Assembly: GCF_000499845.2 (NCBI RefSeq)
Contig: NC_023753.2
Span: 12,863,181-12,927,180, forward strand
Direction of reading: 5' to 3'
From: Phaseolus vulgaris
Taxonomy: Eukaryota; Streptophyta; Magnoliopsida; Fabales; Fabaceae
DNA: 64,000 nt
A model generated the notes under the pieces. The model was not told where the DNA came from and searched no databases. It saw nothing but the letters and a program-made list of their open reading frames with translations. Each line of letters opens with the position of its first letter. The stretch's first letter is position 1. Positions 1 through 11,764 of this stretch are shown in pieces. Both the position numbers and the translations under genes were made by a program.

Positions 1-3000
1 CTTCACACAAACTCCACAATTGATTGTTTTCTTACCAATGCTCCATTCTTTCGTGTGAAACTTGAAACCATTGACAAAGTATATGGGCCAAGTATGAACC
101 TTTTTTTGGGGACCCCATGCCAAGTGATGCAAATGTTGATTTTTTACTAAGTTATTTCTATCATGAACCTATAAATAACAATCCCAAAATCATTATTTTT
201 CATAATTAATAAAACCATTCAGAAGAAAAGTGTATAATACTTACATATGTTTGAAACCAAAATGGAAATTCGGATGCAATTAGCCCATCAATATCAATTC
301 TACTTATATTGGAATAGATGCTTCCAAATATTGCAGAAAGTGTCTGTAATTGTATACATTCTTATATACATTAAAACTATTAAAAAAAATAAATAAATGA
401 GATATAAAATTAAAATACTTACTCAATATATGGTTGAACTTCCTCACAATTAAGCAGGACATGCAAATGCACAGTAACTAATTCTTTCTCATTCAAATAA
501 TGACTCTTACAAGTTCCTCCTAGACGACCAACATGATTGAAAACTGATAAAGTTGTTTGGCTCATGTCATTTTGACCTCCAAAATCATTTCGACCAACTT
601 TAGTTCTCATTGATTGGACATGTGACTCAAAATAATATGAACAAAAATGAGAAGTCTCCAAGCTTAAGTATGCCTCACAAATAGAACTCTCTACATGGGA
701 TTTGTTTTTAACCATTCGTTTCAACCTATTCAAGTACCTATACAAAAGCATATTGTTAACTACTAAACTTATAACTAACATATACAATTGTGTACATTAA
801 ATGAAGTAAACAATTACCTCTCAAATGGGTACATCCAGCGGTATTGAATAGGACCTCCCACTCTAGCTTCATAAGGTAGACGAATAGGTAGATGCTCTAT
901 GGAATTGAAAAATCCAAGAGGAAATATTTGTTCCAACTTACATGTCGTAATGATGATGTTTTTTTTCCATTAATAACAAATCATCCACTCTATTGTTGAG
1001 CACAAATCGTTAAAAAACTTACTTAATTCAGCTATAGGATTCCACACCTGATGGGGGAAGTGCACGAAAAGCAATAGGTAATAACATCTCCATTAACAAA
1101 TGACAATCATGACTTTTCATTCCAAACAACTTCCTCTGATTTAGGTTTACACATCTACGCAAATTTGAGGCATACCCATTAGGCATTTTCAACTCACTAG
1201 TCCATTTGTAAACAATATTTTTTTGTTCATTGGACAAAACAAACTTTGCTTTAGGTTTTAAGACTTTTCCACTAGGTTGAACTTGTAGTTCTAGTTCTTT
1301 TCGCTTACAATACTCCTTCAAGTCCATTCTCGCCTTAACATTATCTTTGGTCTTAGTTTTTATATCCATCACTGTGTTGAAGACATTATCAAACACATTT
1401 TTCTCTACATGCATTACATCGAGATTATGTCTTATCAAATTGGTTTTCCAATAAGGCAACTCCCAAAAGATGCTTTGTTTTGTCCAATTATGAGACCCAC
1501 CATGTTCATCACAAATACAAGGACTAACTTCAGTTGTTTTTGGAAAAAAACAAACTTGTTCCCACAATTCATTCCCAGTCAAAATTTTTGGAGGTTGAGA
1601 CTTTTCAATTCGATTTTTATAAAATGCATCCTTATTTCTTTTAAATGAATGGTCCATAGGCAAAAATTGACTATGAGAATCAAACCAAGAAATTTTCCCA
1701 CCTCTTTTCAATCTAAAAGCCTTTGATTAGTTCATACAATATGGACATGCTAATCTCCCTGATGTACTCCAACCCGACAATAATCCATATGCAAGAAAAT
1801 CATTAATAGTCCACATTAATGTAGCTTTCATCATAAAATTTTGTTTTCTTGAAATATCATATGTCAACACTCCATTCCATAATTGTTTTAACTCATCAAT
1901 CAATGGTTGCAAATACACATCAATTTTACCTTTTGGACTATGTGGCCCAGGGATAATTAATGTCAAAAACATAAAAGGAGTAGTCATTCATAATTCTGGA
2001 GGAAGATTGTAAGGGGTGATAATTATCGGCTAACAAGAATAAGGTGGAGTCGAATTAGTAAAAGATGAAAAACCATCAGAACATAAAGCTAACCTTACAT
2101 TTCTTGGTTCAGATGCATATTCAGGATACATTTTATCAAAAATGTTTCCAAGCTTCACCATCAGATGGATGACACAACACCCCAGGTTTTCGTCTATTTT
2201 CATGATGCCACCTCATATGTGGAACAGAACTCATGGAGGCATATAATCTCTTAAGCCTAGGAATGAAAGGTAAATAATGCATTCTTTTAACAAGAACCTC
2301 TTTGTGTTTATCTCTACCAACACCTCGTATCTGAAAACGTGGTTTGTGACAAAATCTACATTCTTTTAACTCCATTTCTTCATCAGTGTAAAATAACATA
2401 CAACCATCAACACAACAATCAATTTTTTTTGCAGTTAAACCAAGTTTTGAGACTAACTTTTTGGCCCTATAGAAATATTTAGGAATAAGATTACCAATAG
2501 GATGTGTCTCTTTCATAAGGGCTAATGTTTGATCACAAGATCTTTGAGACATGTTCCCCTATGATTTATTGTAAAAAATCTAACAGCAAAAGATAATTTA
2601 GTGTGATTATTACATCCGGGCCATAATGGTTTTTGGGCTGCATCTAATAGTTCGTAAAACCTTTGAGCTTCTATGTTTGGAGTCTCATTCATACTTGGAG
2701 AGTCATCCATTTCTTGATCATGATCTATTTCATACTCTAGACCAGCAACATCATAAACCATGCTCTCAAATCTATTGAGGTGTCCTTCCTGTGTATTGGA
2801 AATCTCAAGACTAGTATCTATGCATATGTTTGGGTCACTTTCTCCATAATACCAATATTTAGGAATGAATCTTTTCTTATAAAGATGAACTTTAACTTCT
2901 TCAAAATGGAAGAACTTTAGATTTTTGCACTTAGAACAAGGACATCTTATTTTTCCATTTGACAAATTTGTTTCTTCACATGCATAGGACACAAATTCAT

Positions 3001-3115
3001 TTACTCCTTTTAAAAATGCATCTTTATATCCCCTTCTATCAGACATAAATCTATCATACATCCAACTTCGATTTTGACGAATATCCATAATCTGTCGTAT
3101 AACACAATGCATCAT
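1..3115 (-). pseudogene. TNP2-like CACTA (En/Spm) transposase, degraded, truncated by left edge
   Basis: Encoded a DNA transposase of the CACTA superfamily. Reading leftward: a Transpos_assoc N-terminus (3100-2900, motif RCPCSKCKN), the linker with DCCVDGCMLFY (about 2400), the Transposase_21 core (LCSDGFSSF about 2080; CPYCMN about 1735), DUF4218 (PIQYRWMYPFER about 840, then KRMVKNKSHVESSICEAY about 700) and the start of DUF4216 (TWPIYFVNGFKFHTKEWS at 105-30), which continues past base 1. An 80-bp intron (738-817, GT..AG) splits the ER-Y codons at a place I recall as conserved in the family. The gene is dead: frameshifts near 2552, 2135 and 1035, in-frame stops at 2030-2032, 1988-1990 and 1724-1726, and further indels around 930-1000. 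The TIRs of this element were not found. I am confident of the family and of the decay. Confidence 0.9.
738..817 (-). other. intron in TNP2-like transposase relic
   Basis: On the minus strand the exon ends GAGAG followed by GTAATTG (donor at 817-816), and TATAG precedes GTACTTG (acceptor at 739-738). Splicing joins ..PFER to YLNRLKRMV in frame, the contiguous sequence expected for DUF4218 proteins. The splice sites are intact although the reading frame elsewhere is broken. Confidence 0.75.
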
Positions 3116-4598
3116 TCAACTATAAAAGAAAGTCTTATAATGTGTCATTGTTTAATTTATTTGAGAACAATAAAATATTCCCTAAACTATGAACATACAA
3201 TGACTAAAATAAAAAATGTCTAACCTTTTTTTTCGCCTAAAGAACAGGAGAAACCTGCAGCCCCACATGTAATAGTCTTGGACTAAAAGAATTCAACCTA
3301 TTTACTCACCTACCACACACATATTAATACACATATTAGCTACGTAGACATTCAACAAAACAGTTTCATATATAAAGCCTATGAATAAATATAAGACTTA
3401 TAAACAAATCCATCTCAACACATAGAAGAAATTAGGTTATCTTCAGTGGTTCTTGTTTAAGTTTCAGCTTCATGTAGATGGTAATGCTAAACAAATCCTA
3501 TTCTTCAAAAGAATTGATAACAAAGAGGATATCCAATTAAAATCCTAAATACAATAAAAAGTTGCCAAGACTAATTCTCCAAATAGCTAAGTAAGAGTTT
3601 TCTCATGTTACTCCAATGCCTTTAAGATAAGAAGAATTCCCGATATGAAAAAGAAGAAAACAACCAAAGAACAAAACCCACATAAGAAAATAACAAGTTC
3701 AGAATGAAGATATAATAGAGAGACACTGCTTAAAAAAATAAGTAGAAAGAAAACTCATAAAAAATTAGGTTATCTCAAGTCATAAGACGTTCTAATCTTA
3801 TGACTTTTAATACTCAGTCATTCAATATTATATGTAACAATCCTATAGGTCTGGAACTAGACCATATTCGATCTCGTGAATTAAATAATGCTAGAAGATA
3901 CTCATTATGTGGCGTCAAAGATTGGAATAGAAACATCATATGTATTGTTTATAAAATAAAAAAGTGTGTGCAAGATTATAAGGCCAATTTCATACAAATG
4001 GATATCTTATTAACGTGTTCAAGATGCATAAATTTAAAAGTGATGGATACTTTTGTTAATAAATTAATGGATTGATTTACATTTTATACCACACAGCAGG
4101 GAATACTCTATTCCAAAAAAAATAAAAAAATAACACTATTATCTTATAAGGAATCTATACATAGATTAAAAAAACTATCAACTGTGTTATCAGTTGATAG
4201 TTGAGAAGTTATAAATTAAGTATTTACGCAATCATTGGATGAGAAGATTAAAAAGAATTGCCAAGTTTTGGATTTCTGAAAAGGTAATAATTAAAAAATG
4301 TGTAGGAGGGCCATTCAAAGAGTCTATGGGATTGAAAATCAAATGTTGAAACTCCACATTGGAATATAATTGTTAAATTTGAGACAAGGAGAAGCATCCT
4401 ACTCTACTGCAATGACCTAAAATCTATAAGGATGAGCAAGCACAAAAAATAAAAAAAAAACATAGTAAGAATATAGCACGAAATGAGACAAGGAGAAACA
4501 TACTACTCTGTTGCCGTCGCACGTTACTGTCCTGGGATGCGCTGCCGTCACGGGTGCTTTGTTGTCGCGGGTGCGTCGCTGTCGGGGGGCATCACCTT
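3116..4598. other. AT-rich intergenic stretch, no gene recognised
   Basis: No domain-bearing ORF. A 91-codon open frame at 3800-4075 resembles nothing I know and its composition matches the flanks. The last 120 bases (4480-4598) are strikingly GC-rich compared with the rest; this GC-rich patch continues after the solo LTR at 5594-5640, so both halves belong to one older sequence that the LTR split. The 5' terminus of the CACTA element to the left was looked for here and not seen. Confidence 0.5.
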
Positions 4599-5593
4599 TG
4601 ATGAGAATCAAATAAAGGAGGCTTTTATTAATGGAGGAAGAGGACATCCACCCTCACATTTGAAGTTCTTCCTTCTAGTCTTCTCAAAATTAAAAGAAGA
4701 CATAAAATAAAGATGAGGCCCAAGCCCAAGCCCAAGAAGGCCAAAGCCCAAAGAGCCCAAGTCCATCCCATGAGGGGCAAGGCCAAGCTTTGAAATACTC
4801 TTGTATAGTTTTAGGAAGTGTGGTTATTAAATAAAGGTGTGTGAAAATGTAAAATAAAGTCACATTGTCCATGTGACTTAGGAGAGTGGTGTAGGTATAG
4901 TTTTTGGGAGGTGTCATAGTAGAAAAAGGTCACACCTCCCATGTGACTTGTTTTTGGTGGGAATTTCAAATGAGTTTATTTGAAATTTCCCACCTATTTT
5001 TCAGCACCTTAGGCTATAAATAGAGGTGCTTCCTTTGTAAAATTCAGATTTGAATTTTATCTAAAGAAACTATACTCAAAATTGGAGTGAGCATTTGGAG
5101 AGCTTTGAGCTTCTTCTCTAGTCTTATCTTGAAGGACCATGGTTTCCTCAAGTGGCGGCTTCCACACTCATCTAGGAGCATCCATTCTTCTAGTGGCGTG
5201 ATCATCCAACCATTCCTCCATCTTCATGAGCATTCTCTTCTCCTTCCTTTCTTCTTCTTCAATTTGTTCTTGTTGCCTTGAGTTTTGAGTTGTTTTTGTT
5301 TCGGTTCCTATAATTTTCCAGCACCTTTATTCTGTTTAGTTTTTAAATTCTGTTCGGTTCTTTTGTTTTAAGTTCAATTCTGTTCGGTTTATTCTTTTCC
5401 TTCTCCTTTGTTGATTCAATTTGACAATATTTGGTTCATCCAAATGAGTTTGGGATTTGGTACTTGTTTTGGTGAGTTCTTGATCTTAGAACCATGATCC
5501 AACTTCTAAGAAAGTGCCTCTACATTTTCCAGCTCAAGGTGATTCCTCAAAGTGTCAAGAATCTTGTTCTATGTGGCTATTGGAATCACATCA
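4599..5593 (+). mobile_element. solo LTR (Ty3/gypsy-type), 995 bp, TSD ACCTT
   Basis: Begins TGATGAGAATC and ends AATCACATCA, with the 5-bp direct repeat ACCTT on both sides (4594-4598 and 5594-5598). No internal region is attached, so it is the product of LTR-LTR recombination. It carries a TATA box (TATAAATA, 5015-5022) and the paired AAGTGGCG motif (about 5150 and 5195) shared with the other LTRs at 7437, 50102, 51252, 53664, 57976 and 60420. It belongs to the same broad family but is not a close copy of any of them. Confidence 0.85.
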
Positions 5594-5598
5594 ACCTT

Positions 5599-6690
5599 CG
5601 TGGATGCGTCGCCACCGCCGATTGGAGAGTGTGTTGTGGAGATTGAGAGATGAGAAGAAAAGGCTGAAGAGAAAGATAGATTAATTTTGCCTCCCTGCAA
5701 CAATTTGCTCAAATTAAAAAAATTAAAAAATAATAATTAATTTTACCTCCCTGCAACCAATTTGCTCAAATTAAAAAAATTAAAAAGATAATTAATTATA
5801 TAAAATTTAATTACTCTAAAATTAGTATCTAAATTTAAATAGTAGTGACCAAAAATTTAAGTATCTAATTATGTGATGATTAGAAACTAAAAAATCAGTC
5901 TCTAAAATAGATTAAAAGTGACTTAAAAATTAATTGGTTTCCAATTACATGTTAACAAAGAGACTAAAAAAATGATTCTAATTTTATTTTATTTATTATT
6001 AGTTACTAAAAATATAGTATCTAATTATATTATAATTTTTATTAATAATAGATTCTATTTTAGTAACTAATAATTTTTAGTTTATAAAATGGTATTTAAA
6101 TTAGTTACTATAGAAACTATTTTTTTTTCTAAATTAGTTGTCATTTAATCATTTTCTTATAGTGTTTTATTTATTAATATTTTATGATCAAATTTTTAAA
6201 AATCTTGTTGATGTGTAATTATTACAGAATTACCTCCATGTCATAACAATATAGGCCAATTATTTTAAAAATATTAAAATAAGTAAAAATGTAAAATATA
6301 AAATTGTCTATTATATTTTAAACGATTAAAACTAAAAAAATAAATATCCAATAATGTTCTAAATGAAAACATCGTCTGATACTACTTTAAAACATTTAAA
6401 TTAAGAACCAATCCATAACAATTGACCGAAGGGAACAACTTTCTTCTTTTCTCATTTCTCAATTGCGTATGGAAAATATGACATGTGAAAGTGTTTCACA
6501 TGGGGATGAGAGAGTGATAAAGGTGTTCATATTAATGTGGAAGAGAGTGATAGAGGTGTTCATATCAAGGAGACCCAACAATAGAAACTAGAGATTTGAG
6601 TTTGTGAGATTCTTCTTGATTTCTTTTGAATGTGCTGTGAAAACAGTTTTTCACCAGGCCATTGAATCAAATGGTCAAATTCTTCAGCGC
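5599..6690. repeat. AT-rich repeats: short tandem duplication and a MITE relic
   Basis: A ~55-bp unit containing CCTCCCTGCAACAATTTGC is tandemly repeated twice (about 5680-5800). From about 5815 to 6165 the sequence is built of degenerate inverted pieces such as AGTTTATAAAATGGT and ends TTTTCTTATAGTG, resembling the right arm of the palindromic CACTA-end element at 62625-63069; I read it as a decayed relative. A second short near-repeat, containing GAGAGTGATAAAGGTGTTCA and the variant with G for the second A, lies at about 6508-6565. No gene. Confidence 0.45.
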
Positions 6691-6700
6691 TTGGCCAAAC

Positions 6701-8438
6701 CTATGTGCTTTGACCCGAGTGATGTAAAGCATATGAGTGGAAGGACCCATTGAGGCTGACCATTGCTCTGTGATTTGCTGCTTGTTGTTGTTGAACATAT
6801 TTCATGTGAGACTCTAAATTTTTCATGTAATCAAGCATACTCATGTCAGGAACAGTGGGTGAATGCAATTGGTTTATTAGGTGTACCATTGCTTCGTCTG
6901 ACGTTCTTGACTCTATTGTCTTTGCGATTGTTGTTGGTCATTTGTTTAAGCAGCTCCTCTCTACGATTTTTTTGTCAATTGGAGGTCTGATTCTTGCGAA
7001 AAGGTTTATTTGTATACCATTTGTTGCACATAAGGAAGTAATAAGAGACGGAAACCCCAAGCCTTTTCGAAGATCAGGATTTGTTCCACCTTGTTGCAGA
7101 ACAAAGTGATGAATAGAATCAGATATCAGGGTTGCGACGTTAACATCATACTGTTTGCGTATACAGAGCATAATATAGCACATTCCCATATTGAGGTCCG
7201 AACTGTGCTTTTTTGGGATAACATTAGACAATAAGAACGCAATCCATATTTGGGTCAAAGTTTTCATGCTCAACCGAAGAATTCTGAATGGCTTTCCATT
7301 GTTATTAGTCTCATACGCAAAATATCTCTGATGTTTCCCTATCGTTGAACCAAGTAAATTTAGTTCCCCATTTGATCCTACCAATGTACATAACTTACCT
7401 TCATCTAATTCTAGGGGATTTCCCTCCACCTACCAATGTAAATAAATTAGGCTCACTTGGGGGGTCCAAATAGAAAACTAGGCTAGAGTATGTTCAGATA
7501 ACATAAAATGGAGTGTACTTAGCGAAATTGACTTGTAACAAACCCATTTTTTCAAGACAAGGCACCTAGAATTATGGTTTTTAACCTAGCTTCTAGAAGA
7601 TGTGCCTAATGGGGCGGTATTGAGTTAGTTAACACCCTATGGCCGCCCCTTCCTTTTTCCATTTTACCCTCCCCCATCTTGCCCACCAAGGCACCCATTC
7701 CTATAAATAAGGTGCATTGCCTCATGTATGGACACTTGATTTTGAATATAAAAAAAAAAAAAACTCTGCTTGAGTGAATTTGTGAGTTTGAGCACTCTGG
7801 GTTTATCTTGGTCTTATCTTGGGTGGGTAACGTCTCAAGTGGCGACTCTTGCATCACTCATCTTGGAGTTCATCTACTCCAAGTGGCGTGAATCCCCTTA
7901 TTCTCCATAAGTTCTACTCATCTCTTCCCTTTTTAATTTTCCTTTGCGCCTCCATTCCCTTCATGTTCTTTATTGTTCTTTCCATTTTGTCATCTTTATA
8001 ATTTTTGTCTTCTTTCATTCCATCTTTTATGTTCTCTTCAATTCCGCACCATTGCATCATTGTCACCATATTATTGTGATTTCTCTTTGCCCTTCTGAAG
8101 TGAACCTTCACACTTACTTAACCACTTAGTTAAGTTCATGTCCAGTGAGAATCTTCTTAGAGTTCTCACCATATTTGCTAAATATACAAAAATCATAAAC
8201 AAAGTATCACCCTAAAATGTGCAATCCTAAAATCACAATATTATCCTTCCTTTAGTTGAACTTGTCTTTTTGGAATAATCGTCCAATGCTTTATGGCTTC
8301 ATATCGTTCCTTGCAGGTATCATCCCTAAACAATTTATTTCGAAATTCTTCCCGGGAGGGTTCCACCATTGGTTGCTTTCCTTGAGCGTGTGAGACCTTG
8401 TCTGTGCACTTTTGTGTTTTTGGAGCCATTTGCGACAA
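6701..8438 (-). pseudogene. 'putative plant transposon protein' ORF (PF20167-type), split by an LTR
   Basis: Minus-strand ORF starting near 8438 with MAPKTQKCTDKVSHAQGK and a stretch ending HWTIIPKRQVQLKEG (about 8241), then interrupted by LTR sequence (7437-8237). It resumes at 7436 with GNPLELDEGKLCTLVG and continues to about 6938 (TQIWIAFLLSNVIPKKHSSD, KQYDVNVATLI, GLGFPSLITSLC), the pattern of the plant-specific 'putative plant transposon protein' domain found next to gypsy elements. The tail (6889-6701, LESHMKYVQQQQAANHR) is a glutamine-rich coiled stretch typical of the C-terminus. Function of this domain is unknown. The family call is from pattern memory; the interruption is directly visible. 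Confidence 0.65.
7437..8237 (+). mobile_element. 5'-truncated solo LTR (gypsy-type) inside transposon ORF
   Basis: Starts TGTAAATAAATTAGGCTCAC, which aligns with an internal position of the solo LTR at 57976 (about base 58130), so the first few hundred bases of the LTR are missing. It holds a TATA-like CTATAAATAAGG (about 7701), the paired AAGTGGCG motif (7839 and 7881), the GTGAACCTTCACAC block (about 8100) and ends near AAAATCACA. No clear 5-bp TSD was found, consistent with truncation. It splits the minus-strand ORF at 6701-8438. Confidence 0.65.
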
Positions 8439-8439
8439 G

Positions 8440-8919
8440 TTCTTTCATCAATAAGTGCATAATTTCCCACATACAAAACATAAGAAACACATTAGCAATA
8501 TATCAAACACTTAGTGTGCATTTAAAATTGTCACATATAAAAGCCATCCATATGTATGTCCAAACATTATTTTTGTGTAAAATTGAGAACACCAAAATTC
8601 ATTAAAAAATATCTAATTTAATTAATATAGTAACTAATTATTTTTTTATCTAAAATATTTTATATTGTTTTTTTTAGTAGTAATATTAATCATAAACATG
8701 AGTCTTAGAGTTTTCAAAATTTTGACCTTTGACTTTATTAAAATCATCCACATTAAACATAAACATCGAGTCTTAGAGTTTTCACTTTTGTGTGTCCACA
8801 TTTTTATTTGAAAAAAAATATAAATTTGAAAATTAAAATGTAGTTTTAAGAATAAAAATTGAGTATAAATATACACTGATATGATGGTTTCAACTTCTTT
8901 TTCATTAAAAAATAATTAG
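8440..8919. other. AT-rich intergenic, nothing recognised
   Basis: No coding potential; poly-A/T runs and short direct repeats around ACATAAACATGAGTCTTAG (about 8693 and 8758). I see no feature I can support. Confidence 0.4.
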
Positions 8920-9150
8920 GATATTATTAAACCGGATGTAATTCAAGCTGTCAAATACTTTGAAATACATTCCTATATTCCTACAGGTATAATGCATCCT
9001 TTGTAACCCTCTTTGCCAAAGAAAAATCATGTGGAGTTGAATGACTTTAGGCTAATATCCTTGGTTGGTAGAATCTATAAGATAATTTCTAAGATTTTGG
9101 CTAATAGGATGAAAAGCTGGATCCAGCAAATGAAGCAAGACTATAGATAA
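8920..9150 (+). pseudogene. LINE (L1-type) reverse transcriptase fragment
   Basis: Three short reading-frame pieces give IIKPDVIQAVKYFEIHSYIP, then NASFVTL and PKKNHVELNDFRLISLVGR followed by IYKIISKILANRMKSWI, the order seen at the start of plant L1 reverse transcriptase (…CNASFITLIPK..LNDFRPISLVG..YKIISK.LANRLK). A 1-nt frameshift lies near 9011 and a stop at 9148-9150 ends it. Neither a 5' part nor an ORF1 is present. It is a small dead scrap. Confidence 0.75.
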
Positions 9151-10570
9151 AGATTTTAACAAAAAGTTGGATGACTTCTTAAGAAGAGGGGATTGAGAAA
9201 AATATGGTTTTATCTTTCTAATTCTCTTTTCTTTTTAGTTATTTGAATTTTATTTTTTGTTTAGTTTTTATTTTATTTTTTGGTTATTTTGTTTTCTGCT
9301 TATTTGTTTAGTTTGTTTTAATTGCTTATTTTGCATTTTGAATAAATTTGTTGTTTTGTTAGTTTGTTTTAGGTCTTGAATTATCTTTGTTGGATAAATT
9401 TCCGTTTTAATTTGTTTGTTATCTAGTTTATTTTTCTAAAATAAAAAAGAACTAGAATATTAATTTTGAATTGTGGAAAAAAGAGAATTTGTTTTTAAAT
9501 ATTAAATAGTGAGATGAATTAGACACAGGTTAGAAAAGAAAATATGATTGAATCCCTATTCACATATAATTGAAATTGTGATACATGAAAATTTAACAGG
9601 ATGATTGATTAAGACAGTGAATGACAAAACAAAAAGGAATGAGACCATTTAAACCAAGTGAATGTGTGAACCTTAAACAATTTTGAGAGTTTTACTGATG
9701 AATTGACAGTTGTGGTTGCTTAATTTTTATTTTTGTTGCATCATAAAAGAGCATGAAGATGATTGAGACATTTGTTTGTGTTAATTAGGAGCCAGGGCCA
9801 AAAAGCCAACCTTTATATTATAATTCCATTTTTTTTATATATCCCTTTGGGCCAAGAAATTTTTTGTTAATATTGCACCTTAACCTTTATTGATATAATT
9901 TCCTACCCTTTAGCATGTCTAAGGAAGGAGAACATAAATGCAATACATATAGAAAAGGGAATGGTTAGTTCTGATTTTGAAAGTTCAAAAAGTTGAAAAT
10001 AGGAAGAATCTTTTCCTATTATTGAAAACAAAACAAAAAAAGAAAAAAGAAAAGAAAGAGAGACAGAAGAAGAAAAAGAAATAGAAAAGAAAGATAGAAA
10101 AAATTTCATGAAAATCATGAAAAGAAAGAAAATAAGGAAAAAGGTAACATCGAAAGAAAGTGGTAATTAGATAACATATATGTTCTCTGTAATTGAATTG
10201 TAGGTATGTTCTTCTTCTTTAAGATGTGCATTTTGTTATCTAAGAAAAACCAATATTTTTTGAAAGCCCAACCTCATTACAACCCTGGAAAAGACCTCAA
10301 GATTCATGTTTCTAATATGTTTGTGATTTGAAGATGAAATGAAAAACAACCGTGATTTGTTATGATTCAGTGAAAATAGAGAGAAACACTTACCTGTGAG
10401 GCATATGAGAAGATATTCCTTGATGAATTGTCATTTGTTTGTTTTGATTTGATCCTGGAAGTTGATTGTGTCTATATTTTTCTATATTTGAATTTTGGAA
10501 GAATCATAAGTTTCTAATTTGATCAGTTGTTTAGTGAATTAAGCTGTTTGATATTTAAATTCAAATATAT
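9151..10570. other. non-coding region, probably 3' untranslated part of an Athila-like gypsy element
   Basis: Thymine-rich and purine-rich blocks without ORFs. Phrases such as GCCAGGGCCAAAAAGCC (about 9792) and the purine block at 10028-10140 resemble the long non-coding 3' part of Athila-type gypsy elements, and the region leads into the polypurine tract at 10578-10620. No LTR was found on either side, so this is a fragment. Assignment is by resemblance only. Confidence 0.35.
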
Positions 10571-11764
10571 TCATTTACTTTGCTTGAGGACAAGCAAGAT
10601 TCTAAGTTGGGGAGAGAATATGCTATGCATTTGACTAACCGTAGTTGGATGAACGAGAATTTGGCATGCGGTAGAAGATTTTCTCCGTTTTCCACCCTTT
10701 TCAGAGCATGATTTCTTTCGTGTTAAGCATGGTATTCCCTTTCGTTTGACAACCATAGGGCTACGAACTTCTTTGACCGGGTAACTAAAAGTCGTACGAG
10801 TAGGTGACATTGTGTGGATGTACATCAAGCACGAGTGGCTAGCCAACATTGTTCTTTGTTCTACAATTGTGGTGTGTTGGTTGATCGTGTTTGATGACAA
10901 AATCATCAAAATGCTTGTGCAAAAGTTATGTTGTATCCGTTGTCCTGCTAGCACTTTCAGCTATATCATACAATTTCTTGCACAACCCATTATATTGTTC
11001 AACTCTTTGATCTTTGTCCTTGCTCCCATATGAAGCTCTTATATATGTGTGCTTCCAACAAACATTTTTAATCCACCTGGTCAAAATATACTTCGTCGAC
11101 AATTTTGTCACTCTTGTGCAAGAACAACCAAGAAATGGCGACATAAGATCCCCCTAAATTCAAATAACAAACATGTGCAACAAACATCATGGTTTTTGCG
11201 GTCAAATAACACTACACAATTGGAGTAGTTTGTTTGGCCATCCCGGAATGACTCTTTCATAACATTGAACCGACAGGTATGTCCATCAACAAATAAATTA
11301 TTAATAGCACAGTTCATCTTCCCTTTGAACTCAACTTAGACTTCGTTGAATTTTGCATGAGTGTATTCTGCTTGAAATTATCTTTCAATGCCCGATTGTG
11401 AGCTATAAGGAATAACTGTGTTGAGAGAAACAAAGTCTGCTTCACACTCCAATTCTGCCTTATGCTGCAGTGCATTATCATATTGGTGCACAAATTGTTG
11501 GAGACATGTAATGGAATTAATATACTCCTTCATTGTGTTGTGGACATGCCTGCCCAAAACAAGGAACCCATCGTGCCCGTTCTTCAAATAATGTGTTCAA
11601 CCAATCATTGTTGCATAACTCATATTTACTTATGAAATTATCCCACGAGGACATAAAAAATCAACATTTGGCGACTCACAGACTACAGTTTTGAAATCAC
11701 GTTTCATATCTTTATATTGCGTATATCCTTGAAGCTTTTCAGGTATTTTCTTCGTTATGTGCAT
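10571..11764 (-). pseudogene. FAR1/FHY3-like MULE transposase relic, C-terminal part
   Basis: Minus-strand reading from 11764: HITKKIPEKLQGYTQYKD, then ISKYELCNNDW-like sequence, FVHQYDNALQHKAELECEAD (about 11480), the SWIM zinc finger CTCLLFEFRGILCRH (about 11130-11175), KYILTRWIKNV (about 11080) and a basic tail (KEVRSPMVVKRKG, about 10760). This is the order of FAR1/FHY3 and related MULE transposases. It contains stops (for example about 11345) and a frameshift near 11125. Its upstream half lies at 50011-51251, separated by the nested Tat element; the two parts abut exactly at the TSD TGCAT. Whether it was a MULE or a domesticated FAR1-related gene cannot be told; no TIRs were seen. Confidence 0.85.
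10578..10620 (+). other. Athila-type polypurine tract region
   Basis: CTTTGCTTGAGGACAAGCAA followed by a purine run ending GGGGAGAGAA. This phrase sits just before the 3' LTR in many plant Athila/Ogre-like elements. Here the expected LTR is absent and FAR1-like sequence follows directly. Confidence 0.5.

Noticed and set aside
3800..4075. 91-codon open frame in an intergenic region
   Set aside because: No recognisable domain, low-complexity composition like its flanks, no supporting neighbours; likely chance.
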